From positions 620,001 through 684,000 of the forward strand of contig NZ_JAHVAO010000001.1 in the NCBI RefSeq assembly GCF_019264345.1: a stretch of 64,000 nt of DNA, given 5' to 3'. The DNA is from Marinobacter arenosus. Lineage in GTDB: Bacteria > Pseudomonadota > Gammaproteobacteria > Pseudomonadales > Oleiphilaceae. A model generated the notes under the pieces. It saw nothing but the letters and a program-made list of their open reading frames with translations, was not told the origin of the DNA and did not search any database. Of the stretch, positions 37,724-46,521 are shown in pieces. Each line of letters begins with the position of its first letter. Positions within the stretch are counted from its first letter, which is position 1. Position numbers and translations under genes: made by a program.

Positions 37724-39048
37724 CACGGCAGTACCCTGACAATGCGCGGCCCCAAACGGTTCGCAACCCATACCGGCAACTTGCGCCAGGCTGCGATCAG
37801 CAGTCGGAACTTCGGATTATTCGGATTAAGTTCAGGGAGTCTCTTGTCATTGGGCAGCACGTAGTCCCAGTAAAGAGCAATCGGGTGGGCGCCCCATTGC
37901 TGTTTGAATCGGTAGGTTCCGGCATGCTCAGTGCAGCGACCGAAATCAAAAACCGAGAATTTTTGCTCGACAGCAAACTCAAGGATTTTCCAGTACATAA
38001 TCATGTTAATCCCTGTGTGGCTGTATCTCTTAAGAGTGGATGCCCAAGGAATCTCCATCCTGTCCCGGTAACCTGTTAGAAATGCACAACCTGCGGCCCT
38101 GCCGTTAATGCGTGCCACGACCAGCCAGGCCTGCCCGTCAAGACACGCGAGTAAATTCCTGAAAAAACCGCGACTGTACACCGGTGTCCCAAGGTCACGC
38201 ATATTGACTGAAAAAACCCGGTAGAACTCATCCAGAAGCTCTGAGCCCCCGATACTGAAACTGCTCAATTCACGTTCGCCACGGCGAATTTGAGCCCTGA
38301 TTTTGGGTTTGAAGCTATTCCAGAGAGGTTCGCTTTGAGCAGGCAACGACAACCAAAAGGTTACTTTATCTGTTCGTTGAGGAAGGCCAAGCTCATTGTT
38401 CTGAAGGAACCTGAGCTCCAGATGCGTGGCGCCTTCCTCTTGTCTCCATTGGTCTGCCGCAGAAATGAGCTCACGGGCTATCTCGGCACTGTCCGCAAGT
38501 AACCCGCCATAATTGAAGAACGGCATGGAAACCATGAAATTCCCGAACAAACGGCTTCTGAGCTGGACGACGGGGAGAATACCAACCAACGCACCGTCAT
38601 CTGTAACGGCGCAGAGATAACGGACCTGATGGCCGTATGTCTGTTCGACAAAGGATGTGACTCGAGGCCGATGCCACACTGATGCACCGGGGTGCTGACC
38701 AACATACGCCTCAGCCTTTCCCTCTAACGCTCCGGTACAGGGTATTACCTTGACCGATTTACCTAGGGAGCTGTCAGAGATCGATGGATAAGGCGTAATG
38801 GGTTCGGGTACCCATTTTCTATCGGTCTGACCATCGTTGAGCTGCTTTTTGATTAATTTTTGGAGCGCCTTGACCTCCCGGGATACCTCGCGAAGCCCGG
38901 AGAGCCAGACATCCGCGTCTTTCCCGGCTTTACGCGCCTCACCCACAAGATGACTCAGCCGCCCCTTCTCATTTTTCAGACCTTCAAGACGACGCTTCTG
39001 ATCTTCCACACTCGCACCAGAAATCTCGCTTCCCATCAGACTACTCAT
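37723..39048 (-). CDS. FemAB-like protein, PEP-CTERM/exosortase-A-associated type
   Basis: A 441-residue protein whose last 350 residues match the FemAB-related family found with PEP-CTERM systems: two GNAT-fold halves with GILPVVQLRS, MPFFNYGG, and DFGRCTEHAGTYRFKQQWG near the end. The first 70 residues form a charged, probably coiled-coil segment. FemAB proteins transfer amino acids from aminoacyl-tRNA to peptidoglycan; here the acceptor is presumably a saccharide or PEP-CTERM protein, which is inference. Coupled by ATGA overlap to the GT4 gene downstream and 10 bases from the deacetylase gene upstream. Confidence 0.85.
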   Translation of the reverse strand: MSSLMGSEISGASVEDQKRRLEGLKNEKGRLSHLVGEARKAGKDADVWLSGLREVSREVKALQKLIKKQLNDGQTDRKWVPEPITPYPSISDSSLGKSVKVIPCTGALEGKAEAYVGQHPGASVWHRPRVTSFVEQTYGHQVRYLCAVTDDGALVGILPVVQLRSRLFGNFMVSMPFFNYGGLLADSAEIARELISAADQWRQEEGATHLELRFLQNNELGLPQRTDKVTFWLSLPAQSEPLWNSFKPKIRAQIRRGERELSSFSIGGSELLDEFYRVFSVNMRDLGTPVYSRGFFRNLLACLDGQAWLVVARINGRAAGCAFLTGYRDRMEIPWASTLKRYSHTGINMIMYWKILEFAVEQKFSVFDFGRCTEHAGTYRFKQQWGAHPIALYWDYVLPNDKRLPELNPNNPKFRLLIAAWRKLPVWVANRLGPRIVRVLP

Positions 39049-39058
39049 TTAAGCGCCC

Positions 39059-39928
39059 TTATACGGCAACAGCCTGGGAAGAAATTTTCGCATCGGACAG
39101 AACACTCGATACGGGGCCAAAGCGGAAGTCCCCCAGCAGGCTTTCAAGCCGACTCATGCACTTATCAAGGTTGTTGTAGTGGCGAAAACGCGAGAACGCT
39201 TTGACTTTCATTCGTGGCTGCTCAGGATCAATTTCCCAGGGGTGAAGGTAAAAAATAAATGGCTGCCCCGCCCTATTGATCCTCCCCAATCCCCACCGAC
39301 TGAACCAATAAGGGAAAAGCCTGAAGTAGCCTCCTCCGGCGATCGGTAGCCGATAATTGCCCAAGGGACATGTCGAGAGAGGAAACTCCGTCAATACGCC
39401 GCCACCCGGGGCCCTCAACTTGTAAGGCTCGAACGGGGTCCCTGGCATTCCATAACGGTCATGATGCACAGGGAAAATAGAGGAATCCCAGGTAAAGCCC
39501 TCGTCACAAAGAATATCCAGCGCCCAACGAGATGCGGATGTGATGGAATAGCTGGCCGCCCTGTAACCGGTTACCGGCTCACCAGTGATATCCTCGAGGA
39601 TCTTTTTTGACCGGCGCGTCTCTTCGCGGAATAGCTCAGGTGTCTGGTCATAGATTAACTGGTGACTGTAACCGTGACTGGCAATTTCGTGGCCACCGTT
39701 CTGGATCCGACGAACCAGAGCCGGCGATCGCTCAGCCACCCACCCCAAGGTAAAAAATGTGGCCTTGATACCGTGGCTATCGAAGAGCTCGAGCAAACGA
39801 TCGGTATTTGCCTCGACACGGTATTCCATGGAGGACCAGTCATCCCGTTGCACTGCCTCCGAAAGCGCTGCTACCTGAAAATAATCCTCTACGTCGATTG
39901 TGAGCGCATTCTGAATCGGTGTCTGCAT
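39059..39928 (-). CDS. Polysaccharide deacetylase, PEP-CTERM/exosortase-A-associated type
   Basis: A 289-residue NodB deacetylase of the subgroup linked with exosortase-A loci. It begins with NALTIDVEDYFQVAAL, which holds the DVED metal Asp pair, then TFFTLGWVAER, HEIASHGYSHQL (metal H-x3-H) and GYRAASYSI. The C-terminal part, with FIFYLHPWEIDPEQPR, is the extra domain typical of this subgroup. It lacks a signal peptide. It lies between the outer-membrane protein and FemAB-like genes and is the third deacetylase of the locus. Confidence 0.9.
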   Translation of the reverse strand: MQTPIQNALTIDVEDYFQVAALSEAVQRDDWSSMEYRVEANTDRLLELFDSHGIKATFFTLGWVAERSPALVRRIQNGGHEIASHGYSHQLIYDQTPELFREETRRSKKILEDITGEPVTGYRAASYSITSASRWALDILCDEGFTWDSSIFPVHHDRYGMPGTPFEPYKLRAPGGGVLTEFPLSTCPLGNYRLPIAGGGYFRLFPYWFSRWGLGRINRAGQPFIFYLHPWEIDPEQPRMKVKAFSRFRHYNNLDKCMSRLESLLGDFRFGPVSSVLSDAKISSQAVAV

Positions 39929-39967
39929 GGCAGTCTTCCTTGTCTCGCGTTACCGTCATTGGATGCA

Positions 39968-41254
39968 TCAGCGGAACTGATATTCAACACCAACCAGGAC
40001 CCAGGCTTCATCGAACTCCCGGATCAGCACATCACTGGTACGCGTTTCATAGCCCAAGACGGTCACGAAATTGAGCTGTCTGTTCAATTGGAAATCGATT
40101 CCGGTATTGACTCGAATGACATCGTCTTCGGTATCGTCTGCGCTGTAACGGAACAATTCATAGCGTGCCCCCACGGTCCAATTCAACTGGCCTGATAGCG
40201 GGCGCCGAAAGAACGCATCGATACCGGCGCTATCCTCTTCAATGCCGATATCAAGATAGTCTGACCGATTTGCAAACAGTCCAATGTCAAAGGTAGCGGC
40301 GCCAAGATCATTATTTGTACCCAACCGCAAGGCTGTGACCTCGACAGCACTTGTCTGATCCAGATTAAAAATAAAATCATCAAAGCGAGCATCGAAATCG
40401 GACGTTTGATCGGTGAGCTCTCGACTCGCTTCAATTTCAAGTTCTGTAGTGACATTTATCTGACGAACCAATAACACATTGCCAACGAAGCTGTCGTATT
40501 CCCGTGGACTACTGTTTTGCAGCGAGGATTCAATCTGGCCATAGCCCAATGCGCCGCTCAGGGCCGTTGCAGCCCAAGTTTTCCTGAAAGGAGCGCTGAC
40601 AGTGAGCCGATCAAATTCCTCCTCAGTATCGAGCTCCGACTGATCTACACTCACTCGCAGTCCAGCCGTCAATGAGGGACTGAAGAAATGGTTCCAACCG
40701 ACCGAGCCGCTGTACCGTTCCCCGTCCTTTTGTTCAGGTTCCCGAAACTCCGTATTCTCGTAGGAGGCAGAGAGCAAGAGCTCATCCACTGCGCCTAACC
40801 TGAATGTGAGCACCGGACCGGTTCGAAAGACATTTTTCTGTGTTCGGTTGTTGGGAGTATTGGTTACCCGACTGTCCCGGGTGACGTCTCTGAGATAGTC
40901 CGAAGCCTCCCAAACCAGATTACTACCCAGGCGACAATCTCCCTCAAAATCAGCATTGGCGGTAGTTTCCGGTGAAAACGTTTCATCAAGCCAGCGGCTA
41001 TAACCAACTCTCGCAGCCAGATCAGAATTACAGTTGCCAGGATCGGATGTATGTTGAACGCCTAGAAACACCCTCGATTCCAGGTCCGATTCCTCATCGA
41101 AAGGAGCCTGCGTAGCATTATTGGTATAGCGCGAATCCAGCCCGACCGAGAAGACGGCAGGAGCTGCCACTGCGTGGCCCGATGAGCTCATCCAGAGTCC
41201 GAAAATGAGTAAACCGTACCGCCCTTTGAGTACTGACAATCCCTGTCTAACCAT
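39968..41254 (-). CDS. Outer-membrane beta-barrel protein, PEP-CTERM-associated
   Basis: A 428-residue protein with a signal peptide (GLLIFGLWMSSSGHAVAA) and a body of alternating polar/hydrophobic strands ending in an aromatic-terminated strand (VGVEYQFR), as expected for an outer-membrane barrel. Position and pattern match the PEP-CTERM-system-associated outer-membrane family (EpsL-like). It probably forms or supports the export channel for the polymer. Its start overlaps the stop of the CpsD-like gene by 8 bases. Confidence 0.8.
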   Translation of the reverse strand: MVRQGLSVLKGRYGLLIFGLWMSSSGHAVAAPAVFSVGLDSRYTNNATQAPFDEESDLESRVFLGVQHTSDPGNCNSDLAARVGYSRWLDETFSPETTANADFEGDCRLGSNLVWEASDYLRDVTRDSRVTNTPNNRTQKNVFRTGPVLTFRLGAVDELLLSASYENTEFREPEQKDGERYSGSVGWNHFFSPSLTAGLRVSVDQSELDTEEEFDRLTVSAPFRKTWAATALSGALGYGQIESSLQNSSPREYDSFVGNVLLVRQINVTTELEIEASRELTDQTSDFDARFDDFIFNLDQTSAVEVTALRLGTNNDLGAATFDIGLFANRSDYLDIGIEEDSAGIDAFFRRPLSGQLNWTVGARYELFRYSADDTEDDVIRVNTGIDFQLNRQLNFVTVLGYETRTSDVLIREFDEAWVLVGVEYQFR

Positions 41255-42143
41255 TAATCACCGTCCCGACAAATTTTTGCGGATTGAACGCGAGGGCGGC
41301 CTGCTCCACTTGATTAGGAGTAACCCGTCCATGAGGAACAACCAGCATCGCGTAATCACAGAGCTCCGAGAGAATCCTGGCGTCAGGCGATTCAGTAATA
41401 GGCGCAGTATCGAGCACAATGAAGCGGTCTGGATAACGGCGCCTCACCGCCTGGAGGAACTGTTTCATTCTGAAGGAGGTAAAAAATTCGCTCGGTGTCT
41501 CCCGACGACTCCCTGCGGGTATAAGTCGCAAACGAGGAATGCCTGTAGGGTATAGAATCCTGGCAATGTCGTAATCAGGATCATCCAGAAAATCGGTGAG
41601 CCCCGTTTCCGGCATGATATCGAGCGTAGAGTGAAGCGTTGGCTCCCGAAGATTGCAGTCTATGACGACGGCAGTCTTGGACTGATCGAACGCAAAGGCC
41701 GCTGCCAGATTGAGCGCCACGAATGATGCACCCGCTCCCCGATTTGTCGCGCTTACGACAATCGTGAAATTGTTACCGCCTGAGGCTTCGAGTAACTTGG
41801 TCCTAAGGTCCCGGAAGCGGTTGACGAGTGCCCGGTTGCTTGATTCAGGGTAAATGATCCGGCGTTCATCCATGTCGTCCGCAGTTAACCTTCGAGGCTC
41901 CTGCATTCGGACAATCTGCTTGCTGATGACATACCGGTCCACCGCGCCGGGGCCGAGCTCAAGGGAACTGGGGACGAGCATACGGGAGTCATCCCACTCC
42001 GAATAAGGGACACCATCCTTGTTTAACTCATCCTTGTTCCTCAGCCAATAATTGTCCTCCTGACGACTACTGTCTCCACTAACGACTGACTGGCCTTTCT
42101 CCGAATCCTTGAGGGAACCCGTTTTGCTATTCTGGTCATTCAT
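41247..42143 (-). CDS. CpsD/CapB-like BY-kinase homologue with a degenerate Walker A
   Basis: A 298-residue cytoplasmic protein homologous to the tyrosine autokinases that pair with Wzz-like proteins. Walker A' (VVIDCNLREP, D162) and Walker B (FIVLDTAP, D245) are present. In the P-loop, however, residues 136-140 read G-A-G-A-S where G-x-G-K-S/T is needed, so the ATP-binding lysine is replaced by A139. The C-terminus has no tyrosine cluster. About 110 residues of polar N-terminal region precede the domain. It overlaps the chain-length gene by 4 bases, so the pair is coupled. It is likely a regulatory pseudo-kinase of polymer length, though some relatives in PEP-CTERM loci may share the change. 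Confidence 0.82.
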   Translation of the reverse strand: MNDQNSKTGSLKDSEKGQSVVSGDSSRQEDNYWLRNKDELNKDGVPYSEWDDSRMLVPSSLELGPGAVDRYVISKQIVRMQEPRRLTADDMDERRIIYPESSNRALVNRFRDLRTKLLEASGGNNFTIVVSATNRGAGASFVALNLAAAFAFDQSKTAVVIDCNLREPTLHSTLDIMPETGLTDFLDDPDYDIARILYPTGIPRLRLIPAGSRRETPSEFFTSFRMKQFLQAVRRRYPDRFIVLDTAPITESPDARILSELCDYAMLVVPHGRVTPNQVEQAALAFNPQKFVGTVING

Positions 42144-43669
42144 CCGATCACTCCCATCAGCGCGGCTCCGGCGACACTCAAGTAGACAACCACGGCAACC
42201 ACGGCAATAACTCCAACCACCACAGTTACCCTGTGGTCCCGCCGTTGCTCAAACGGCGTTCTTATTTCCGGAAGCTGTACCAAAACCGGCAACTCAATGG
42301 TTTCCTCGAGTTGTTCCCGTGCTCTTACTCTCGGATCGATCTGCAAGAGCCCTGCAACAAGACCAAACGGTGCCGCCAATCCCAAAAAGAGCCCGGCGGC
42401 TGCAAACAGCGGGAACCCAGGGCCTGATGCCGATAGAGGGTACTGCGCCTTTTCGTTAATTCGGTAATTCAGCCCCTGACCTTCAACATCCAGGGACATG
42501 GAAACCCTCGCCCGTTCACGTCGCTTGAGCAGGTCATCATAAATCTCTTTGTTAACCTCCATGTCCCGCGTTAGCTCCATGTACTGGGCCTTGTTTTCCT
42601 GGATGCGTTCCATCCGCTTGGCCTGTTCCGAAAGGAGCTGTCTGAAGCTGTTGATTCGGGAATTGAGCGTCTGTATATCCGCTCTGGTGGACGTTAGTTC
42701 GGTCTGGATCTCCTGATAGACCGGGTTCGACAGGGATTCATCTCCAATTGGCTGGGGCTCGTCACTTTGCTCAGCAAGTTGTCTCGCACGTTGGCGACGC
42801 AGCTCCTGAAGCTGTTCCCGCAGGATCACGATATCGGGATAAGTATCGTGATAACGAAGGCGCAGATTATCCAGTTGCTCTTCGAGAGAACTGATCCGGG
42901 TCTGGTATGCATCCGGGGTTCTGCCCTGCCGTATCGTGGGATTCACACGATTCAGTTCAAGCTCCAGTGATTGTTCCCGGGCTTCGAGTTCCGATTTTTC
43001 TAACTGGGCAAGCTCAAGCTGACTCCTGAGATTATCCAGGCGATCATTGGCGTCGCCCTCCGTGCCATCGACGTTCTCAGAGAGAAATGCCTGCAAGCGC
43101 TCTTCGGCCTGGGCCAACTGACGCTCATAGCTGCGTACCTGATTATTGATGAACTCGTAGGCGTTCCGGCTTTCCGAGCGTTTCCTTTCGTTCGTTTCTT
43201 CAATGAAGAGCTGCCCCATACGCTGGGCAACCTGGAACGCTCGCATTGGCGACCCTGCCTGATAGACTATCGCGAAATAGCTGTCGCCACGGGGAACAAC
43301 GGACAGGTTCTCTTTTAAGCCAAAAATCCGGCCCTCAAGCCTCGGGCGCTCGACGTCTGCGGCCCCCTCGCCAAAGATCTCCTCGTCTTTGGCGATTTTC
43401 TCGATCACACTTCGACTCCAGAGTAATTCCTGAGCTGCCGACGCTCTGTCATTAATTTCGGTTGCAACCGCACTGCCTTCCATCAACGGGCGGATGATAT
43501 TCTGATCGTCAATGAAAATGACCGTCTCAGATTGATATTTGTAGGGCCATAGGAAGCCTGCAGCCAGAACACCAAAGCTCACGATGATGAAGAGCAGCAG
43601 GGCCAGCCATTTTCTGGACCGTACTTCCTTGACGATTTCGACTGGTAACTCGGACAGAGGCAGTGCCAT
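42140..43669 (-). CDS. Chain-length determinant (Wzz-like), PEP-CTERM/exosortase-A-associated type
   Basis: A 509-residue polysaccharide co-polymerase. One membrane segment near residues 20-40 (KWLALLLFIIVSFGVLAAGF) and another near 410-435, with a long periplasmic coiled-coil region between them, is the Wzz/PCP-2a layout. Two further hydrophobic stretches occur near the C-terminus (VTVVVGVIAVVAVVVYLSVA). It sets polymer length and connects the inner-membrane polymerase with the exporter. Coupled by overlap to the CpsD-like gene downstream. Confidence 0.9.
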   Translation of the reverse strand: MALPLSELPVEIVKEVRSRKWLALLLFIIVSFGVLAAGFLWPYKYQSETVIFIDDQNIIRPLMEGSAVATEINDRASAAQELLWSRSVIEKIAKDEEIFGEGAADVERPRLEGRIFGLKENLSVVPRGDSYFAIVYQAGSPMRAFQVAQRMGQLFIEETNERKRSESRNAYEFINNQVRSYERQLAQAEERLQAFLSENVDGTEGDANDRLDNLRSQLELAQLEKSELEAREQSLELELNRVNPTIRQGRTPDAYQTRISSLEEQLDNLRLRYHDTYPDIVILREQLQELRRQRARQLAEQSDEPQPIGDESLSNPVYQEIQTELTSTRADIQTLNSRINSFRQLLSEQAKRMERIQENKAQYMELTRDMEVNKEIYDDLLKRRERARVSMSLDVEGQGLNYRINEKAQYPLSASGPGFPLFAAAGLFLGLAAPFGLVAGLLQIDPRVRAREQLEETIELPVLVQLPEIRTPFEQRRDHRVTVVVGVIAVVAVVVYLSVAGAALMGVIG

Positions 43670-43720
43670 GGCGCATAACTCACTCTTGGATTAACACAGA
43701 CCCATTTAGATTCTGGTCGC

Positions 43721-44362
43721 TTAGAAATTCCGCTCCGGAATACTAAGAATATCTCCCGGCCGAATCGCGTAATTTGTTGCGACATCACCATTGTTCAATA
43801 TGTCTTCCAGGCGAACCGGAATGGCGATAACCTCGCCGTCAACTTTTCGGTAAAGCATGGATTTATTGAGGGCCGCAAAGGGCGTCGTGCCGCCAGCACC
43901 AAGCACAACATCAAGCACGGTCATTCCTGCCCGGTGCGGCACCGATACAGGTTGCTCAACAGCACCGGTGACTCTCACTCGATCGGTGTACTCGTGGCTA
44001 CCCATCGATGTTACGACAATGCTGACCTGAGGTTGGCGGATGTAACGTGCCAGGCTACTTTCGATATCATCGGCAAGCGCCTGCGGTGTTCGACCACTTG
44101 CCTGCACATCACCAACGAGAGGAACGGAAATCTTGCCATCAGGACGAACCGGCACCTCGATACTGAGATCTTCATTACGCCAGACCGAGACCTTAACGAC
44201 GTCCGTGGCTCCGAGAACATATTCTTCAACACTGGTCGCCGTATTGACACTCAGCGCCCGTTGAATTTTGTCTCTGGATGAGGGTGAGTGACCGGCGCAT
44301 CCTGAAATCAGGGTAACCGTCAACAACAGGGCAAGCCCTGGAAGGGAGTACATCCGTGACAT
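43721..44362 (-). CDS. Polysaccharide export lipoprotein (Wza-like)
   Basis: A 213-residue lipoprotein: signal peptide and lipobox LISGC, then the polysaccharide export domain (DVVKVSVWRNEDLSIEVPVRPDG) and an SLBB-like part (RVTGAVEQPVSVPHRAGMTV). It is shorter than E. coli Wza and lacks the C-terminal membrane helix, as is typical for the PEP-CTERM-associated export family, which uses a separate barrel protein. It lies between the priming transferase and the chain-length gene with gaps of 62 and 51 bases. Confidence 0.9.
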   Translation of the reverse strand: MSRMYSLPGLALLLTVTLISGCAGHSPSSRDKIQRALSVNTATSVEEYVLGATDVVKVSVWRNEDLSIEVPVRPDGKISVPLVGDVQASGRTPQALADDIESSLARYIRQPQVSIVVTSMGSHEYTDRVRVTGAVEQPVSVPHRAGMTVLDVVLGAGGTTPFAALNKSMLYRKVDGEVIAIPVRLEDILNNGDVATNYAIRPGDILSIPERNF

Positions 44363-44424
44363 TGTAAATCCTCTCTACAATTCCTTGCTTCTTTCCATAT
44401 CTCGGGAACAGCGTAACCCCGAAA

Positions 44425-45837
44425 CTACCTTGATCCTTTTTTGAACAATACCACTTCGACTGTCTGAATTATAATCAACAAATCAAGAAGCAGGCTTTGA
44501 TTCTTGATGTAATAGAGGTCATAGCGAAGTTTTTCCCGCGTATCTTCTTCATTATCAGCATAGGCGAAGCAGAGTTGGGCCCATCCGGTGACTCCCGGCT
44601 TCACACGATGCCTCTCACTGTAGAACGGTATTTTTTCCGAGAGTTGCTGAACAAATACCGGCCGCTCTGGCCGGGGGCCGACAAAGGCCATGGTGCCGTT
44701 CAATACATTGAAGATCTGAGGCAACTCGTCGATTCGAACCTTGCGAATAAACTCCCCCACCCGCGTAACGCGAGCGTCGTTCTTGCTGGCCCATACGGCT
44801 CCATTCCTCTCAGCGTCTGTAACCATCGAACGGAATTTATGCACTTTGAACACCTGCCCATTCAAACCAACCCGCTCCTGGCTGTAGAAAACCGGTGATT
44901 TCAATCCATCTTCGATCTTGATAGCGATTGCGGTCAGAATCATGAATGGCAAGCCGGCAATCAGCAGTGCGGTCGCTGCAAGAATATCCAGCGACCGTTT
45001 CCCGATGCCAAATACAGAGGACACAGAGAACCCATCGGAAAACACCAACCACCCGTGGGAAATCATTTCCAGGGCCACCTTACGGGACTCCCGCTCGTAG
45101 AAGGTCGCACCGTCAACAATTTTTACACCCTCCATCTTGCACTCCAGCAAATCCTCCATCGGAAGCCCTTTCCTTCGATCGTCAACGGCCACGACGATCT
45201 CACTGACGGGGTGCTTGTGGATGTATTGCTGCAAAGTCGTAGCCGGATAGATCAGGTGTTCTTCCGGAACCTCCCTCTGCTCCCCGGGTAGGGGTACAAA
45301 GCCACTGAGACTGAAGCCTTTTCGGTTGAAAGGTGTTTTCAAGTCCTCGAGGAGTTGATTTGCACGAAACCCCGAGCCAAGGACAAGAACCTTGCGCTTG
45401 AACGCGTCTTTGCCCGCAATGGCAAAGAAAACGGAGCGCACGATTCCCAACATAAAAAATCCGAACACCGAGGCCGCCGTCAGTACGCCGCTCGAGCCGA
45501 GGTACCACAGCCACTCACTGGCAAGCAGATAGGTGAAGCCGGCAACGGGTACACCCACGATCAGCGCAAGGATCGTCCTCAGCATCATTCCCGACATGCC
45601 CTCTTCCAGTCTGGCCTGATGGACCCCGATAGAGATCATGACCAGGAGGTTGACGGCAGCAAAGACCACGGCGGAAGGAAGCAGGAAGGCCAGATTGTCC
45701 AGAAAAAACCCGGCGTCGCCAAAATAGCGAAAAAATACAGCCAGCAGAAAGCTGAAGACCAATACCAGGAAATCAATCAGGCCCAGAATAACGAAGGGGA
45801 GGTGTATATAATGCCGGAACAGCCTGACGTGGGCCAC
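44425..45837 (-). CDS. Polyprenyl-phosphate sugar phosphotransferase (EpsB/WbaP-like), priming enzyme
   Basis: A 470-residue membrane protein that starts repeat-unit synthesis by moving a sugar-1-phosphate to undecaprenyl phosphate. Four N-terminal membrane segments and a CoA-binding-like domain (KVLVLGSGFRANQLLEDL) precede the catalytic bacterial sugar transferase part with KVHKFRSMV, RIDELPQIFNVL and GPRPERPVF. The architecture is that of the PEP-CTERM/EpsH-associated sugar transferase. GTG start with GGAG 5 bases upstream. It is the first gene of the leftward operon reaching to 35570. Confidence 0.92.
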   Translation of the reverse strand: MAHVRLFRHYIHLPFVILGLIDFLVLVFSFLLAVFFRYFGDAGFFLDNLAFLLPSAVVFAAVNLLVMISIGVHQARLEEGMSGMMLRTILALIVGVPVAGFTYLLASEWLWYLGSSGVLTAASVFGFFMLGIVRSVFFAIAGKDAFKRKVLVLGSGFRANQLLEDLKTPFNRKGFSLSGFVPLPGEQREVPEEHLIYPATTLQQYIHKHPVSEIVVAVDDRRKGLPMEDLLECKMEGVKIVDGATFYERESRKVALEMISHGWLVFSDGFSVSSVFGIGKRSLDILAATALLIAGLPFMILTAIAIKIEDGLKSPVFYSQERVGLNGQVFKVHKFRSMVTDAERNGAVWASKNDARVTRVGEFIRKVRIDELPQIFNVLNGTMAFVGPRPERPVFVQQLSEKIPFYSERHRVKPGVTGWAQLCFAYADNEEDTREKLRYDLYYIKNQSLLLDLLIIIQTVEVVLFKKGSR

Positions 45838-45975
45838 GTCAACTCCTTTTGATGTTCAACCGAGCACGCTCCCTGCATCCACTGCAAAGGGAACTCAATA
45901 CACCAGAGTTTACTGTAATTTTTTGTAACTTCAATGATTCATGGTCAATTGCCAGCCAAAAAGCAGCGCTGCCGC

Positions 45976-46338
45976 TCAGCGCCTCCTACCCGCGCGCCCG
46001 AGGAGCAGAAGCGCCAGAAGGCCGAGCCCCAACAGCGCAAATGACCCCGGTTCCCTGACCGATTCTGCGGATTCACCTAGCGCCTCAGTGTTGCCGGATG
46101 AAGATGTCCATACCCTCTGTTTCGGGCCACTTTCTGCCGGCTTGAAGCCAGCGTCATCGTTCTCAATCCGCCGGCCATCGATGGCTAAAAGGTCGAGGCG
46201 CGGTTCCTGCCCAGACGATACCGAAGGCGGTTGCAAGGAATCGGCATCCAAAACTGGCGCGGCAGGCACTCCCGTGAAAGATCCTGTAACGATCAGCGTA
46301 ACGATGCCAGCACGCCTCGCAGCGCCAGTGACGGCCAT
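45976..46338 (-). CDS. Small PEP-CTERM protein
   Basis: A 120-residue protein with an N-terminal signal peptide (IVTLIVTGSFTGVPAAP) and a C-terminal sorting signal: REPGS, a leucine-rich membrane span and the basic end GRAGRRR. This tripartite end is that of exosortase substrates, with Arg in place of the first Pro-adjacent residue (REP instead of PEP). The middle is short, polar and without recognisable domain. GGGAGG precedes the ATG by 3-4 bases. It lies upstream of and on the same strand as the priming transferase, and has a sigma-54-like element upstream. Confidence 0.72.
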   Translation of the reverse strand: MAVTGAARRAGIVTLIVTGSFTGVPAAPVLDADSLQPPSVSSGQEPRLDLLAIDGRRIENDDAGFKPAESGPKQRVWTSSSGNTEALGESAESVREPGSFALLGLGLLALLLLGRAGRRR

Positions 46339-46377
46339 AAACCCTCCCGCTCTACCTCACAGCCACGGAAAGTAATG

Positions 46378-46393
46378 TGCATAGGCTGTACCA
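46378..46393 (-). promoter_or_regulatory. Candidate sigma-54 (-24/-12) promoter for the small PEP-CTERM gene
   Basis: On the minus strand TGGTACAGCCTATGCA has GG and GC exactly 10 bases apart. It differs from the TGGCAC-N5-TTGCA consensus at two positions (T for C, A for T). The GC lies 41 bases before the ATG, giving a leader of about 30 bases. Established knowledge: sigma-54 with the PrsK/PrsR pair controls PEP-CTERM genes in Zoogloea-type bacteria. Read by eye. Confidence 0.5.
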
Positions 46394-46521
46394 CCCAGCC
46401 GAGTCCTCATGTTTGTGGGCTTGTTTCCTGACACTAGTCTTCAGAACAGCAAGCTATCTTTGCCCTCACCCGTAAAATTATTCGACGTCCCACCCCGAGA
46501 GATAAATTCCCGCGACCCGAA

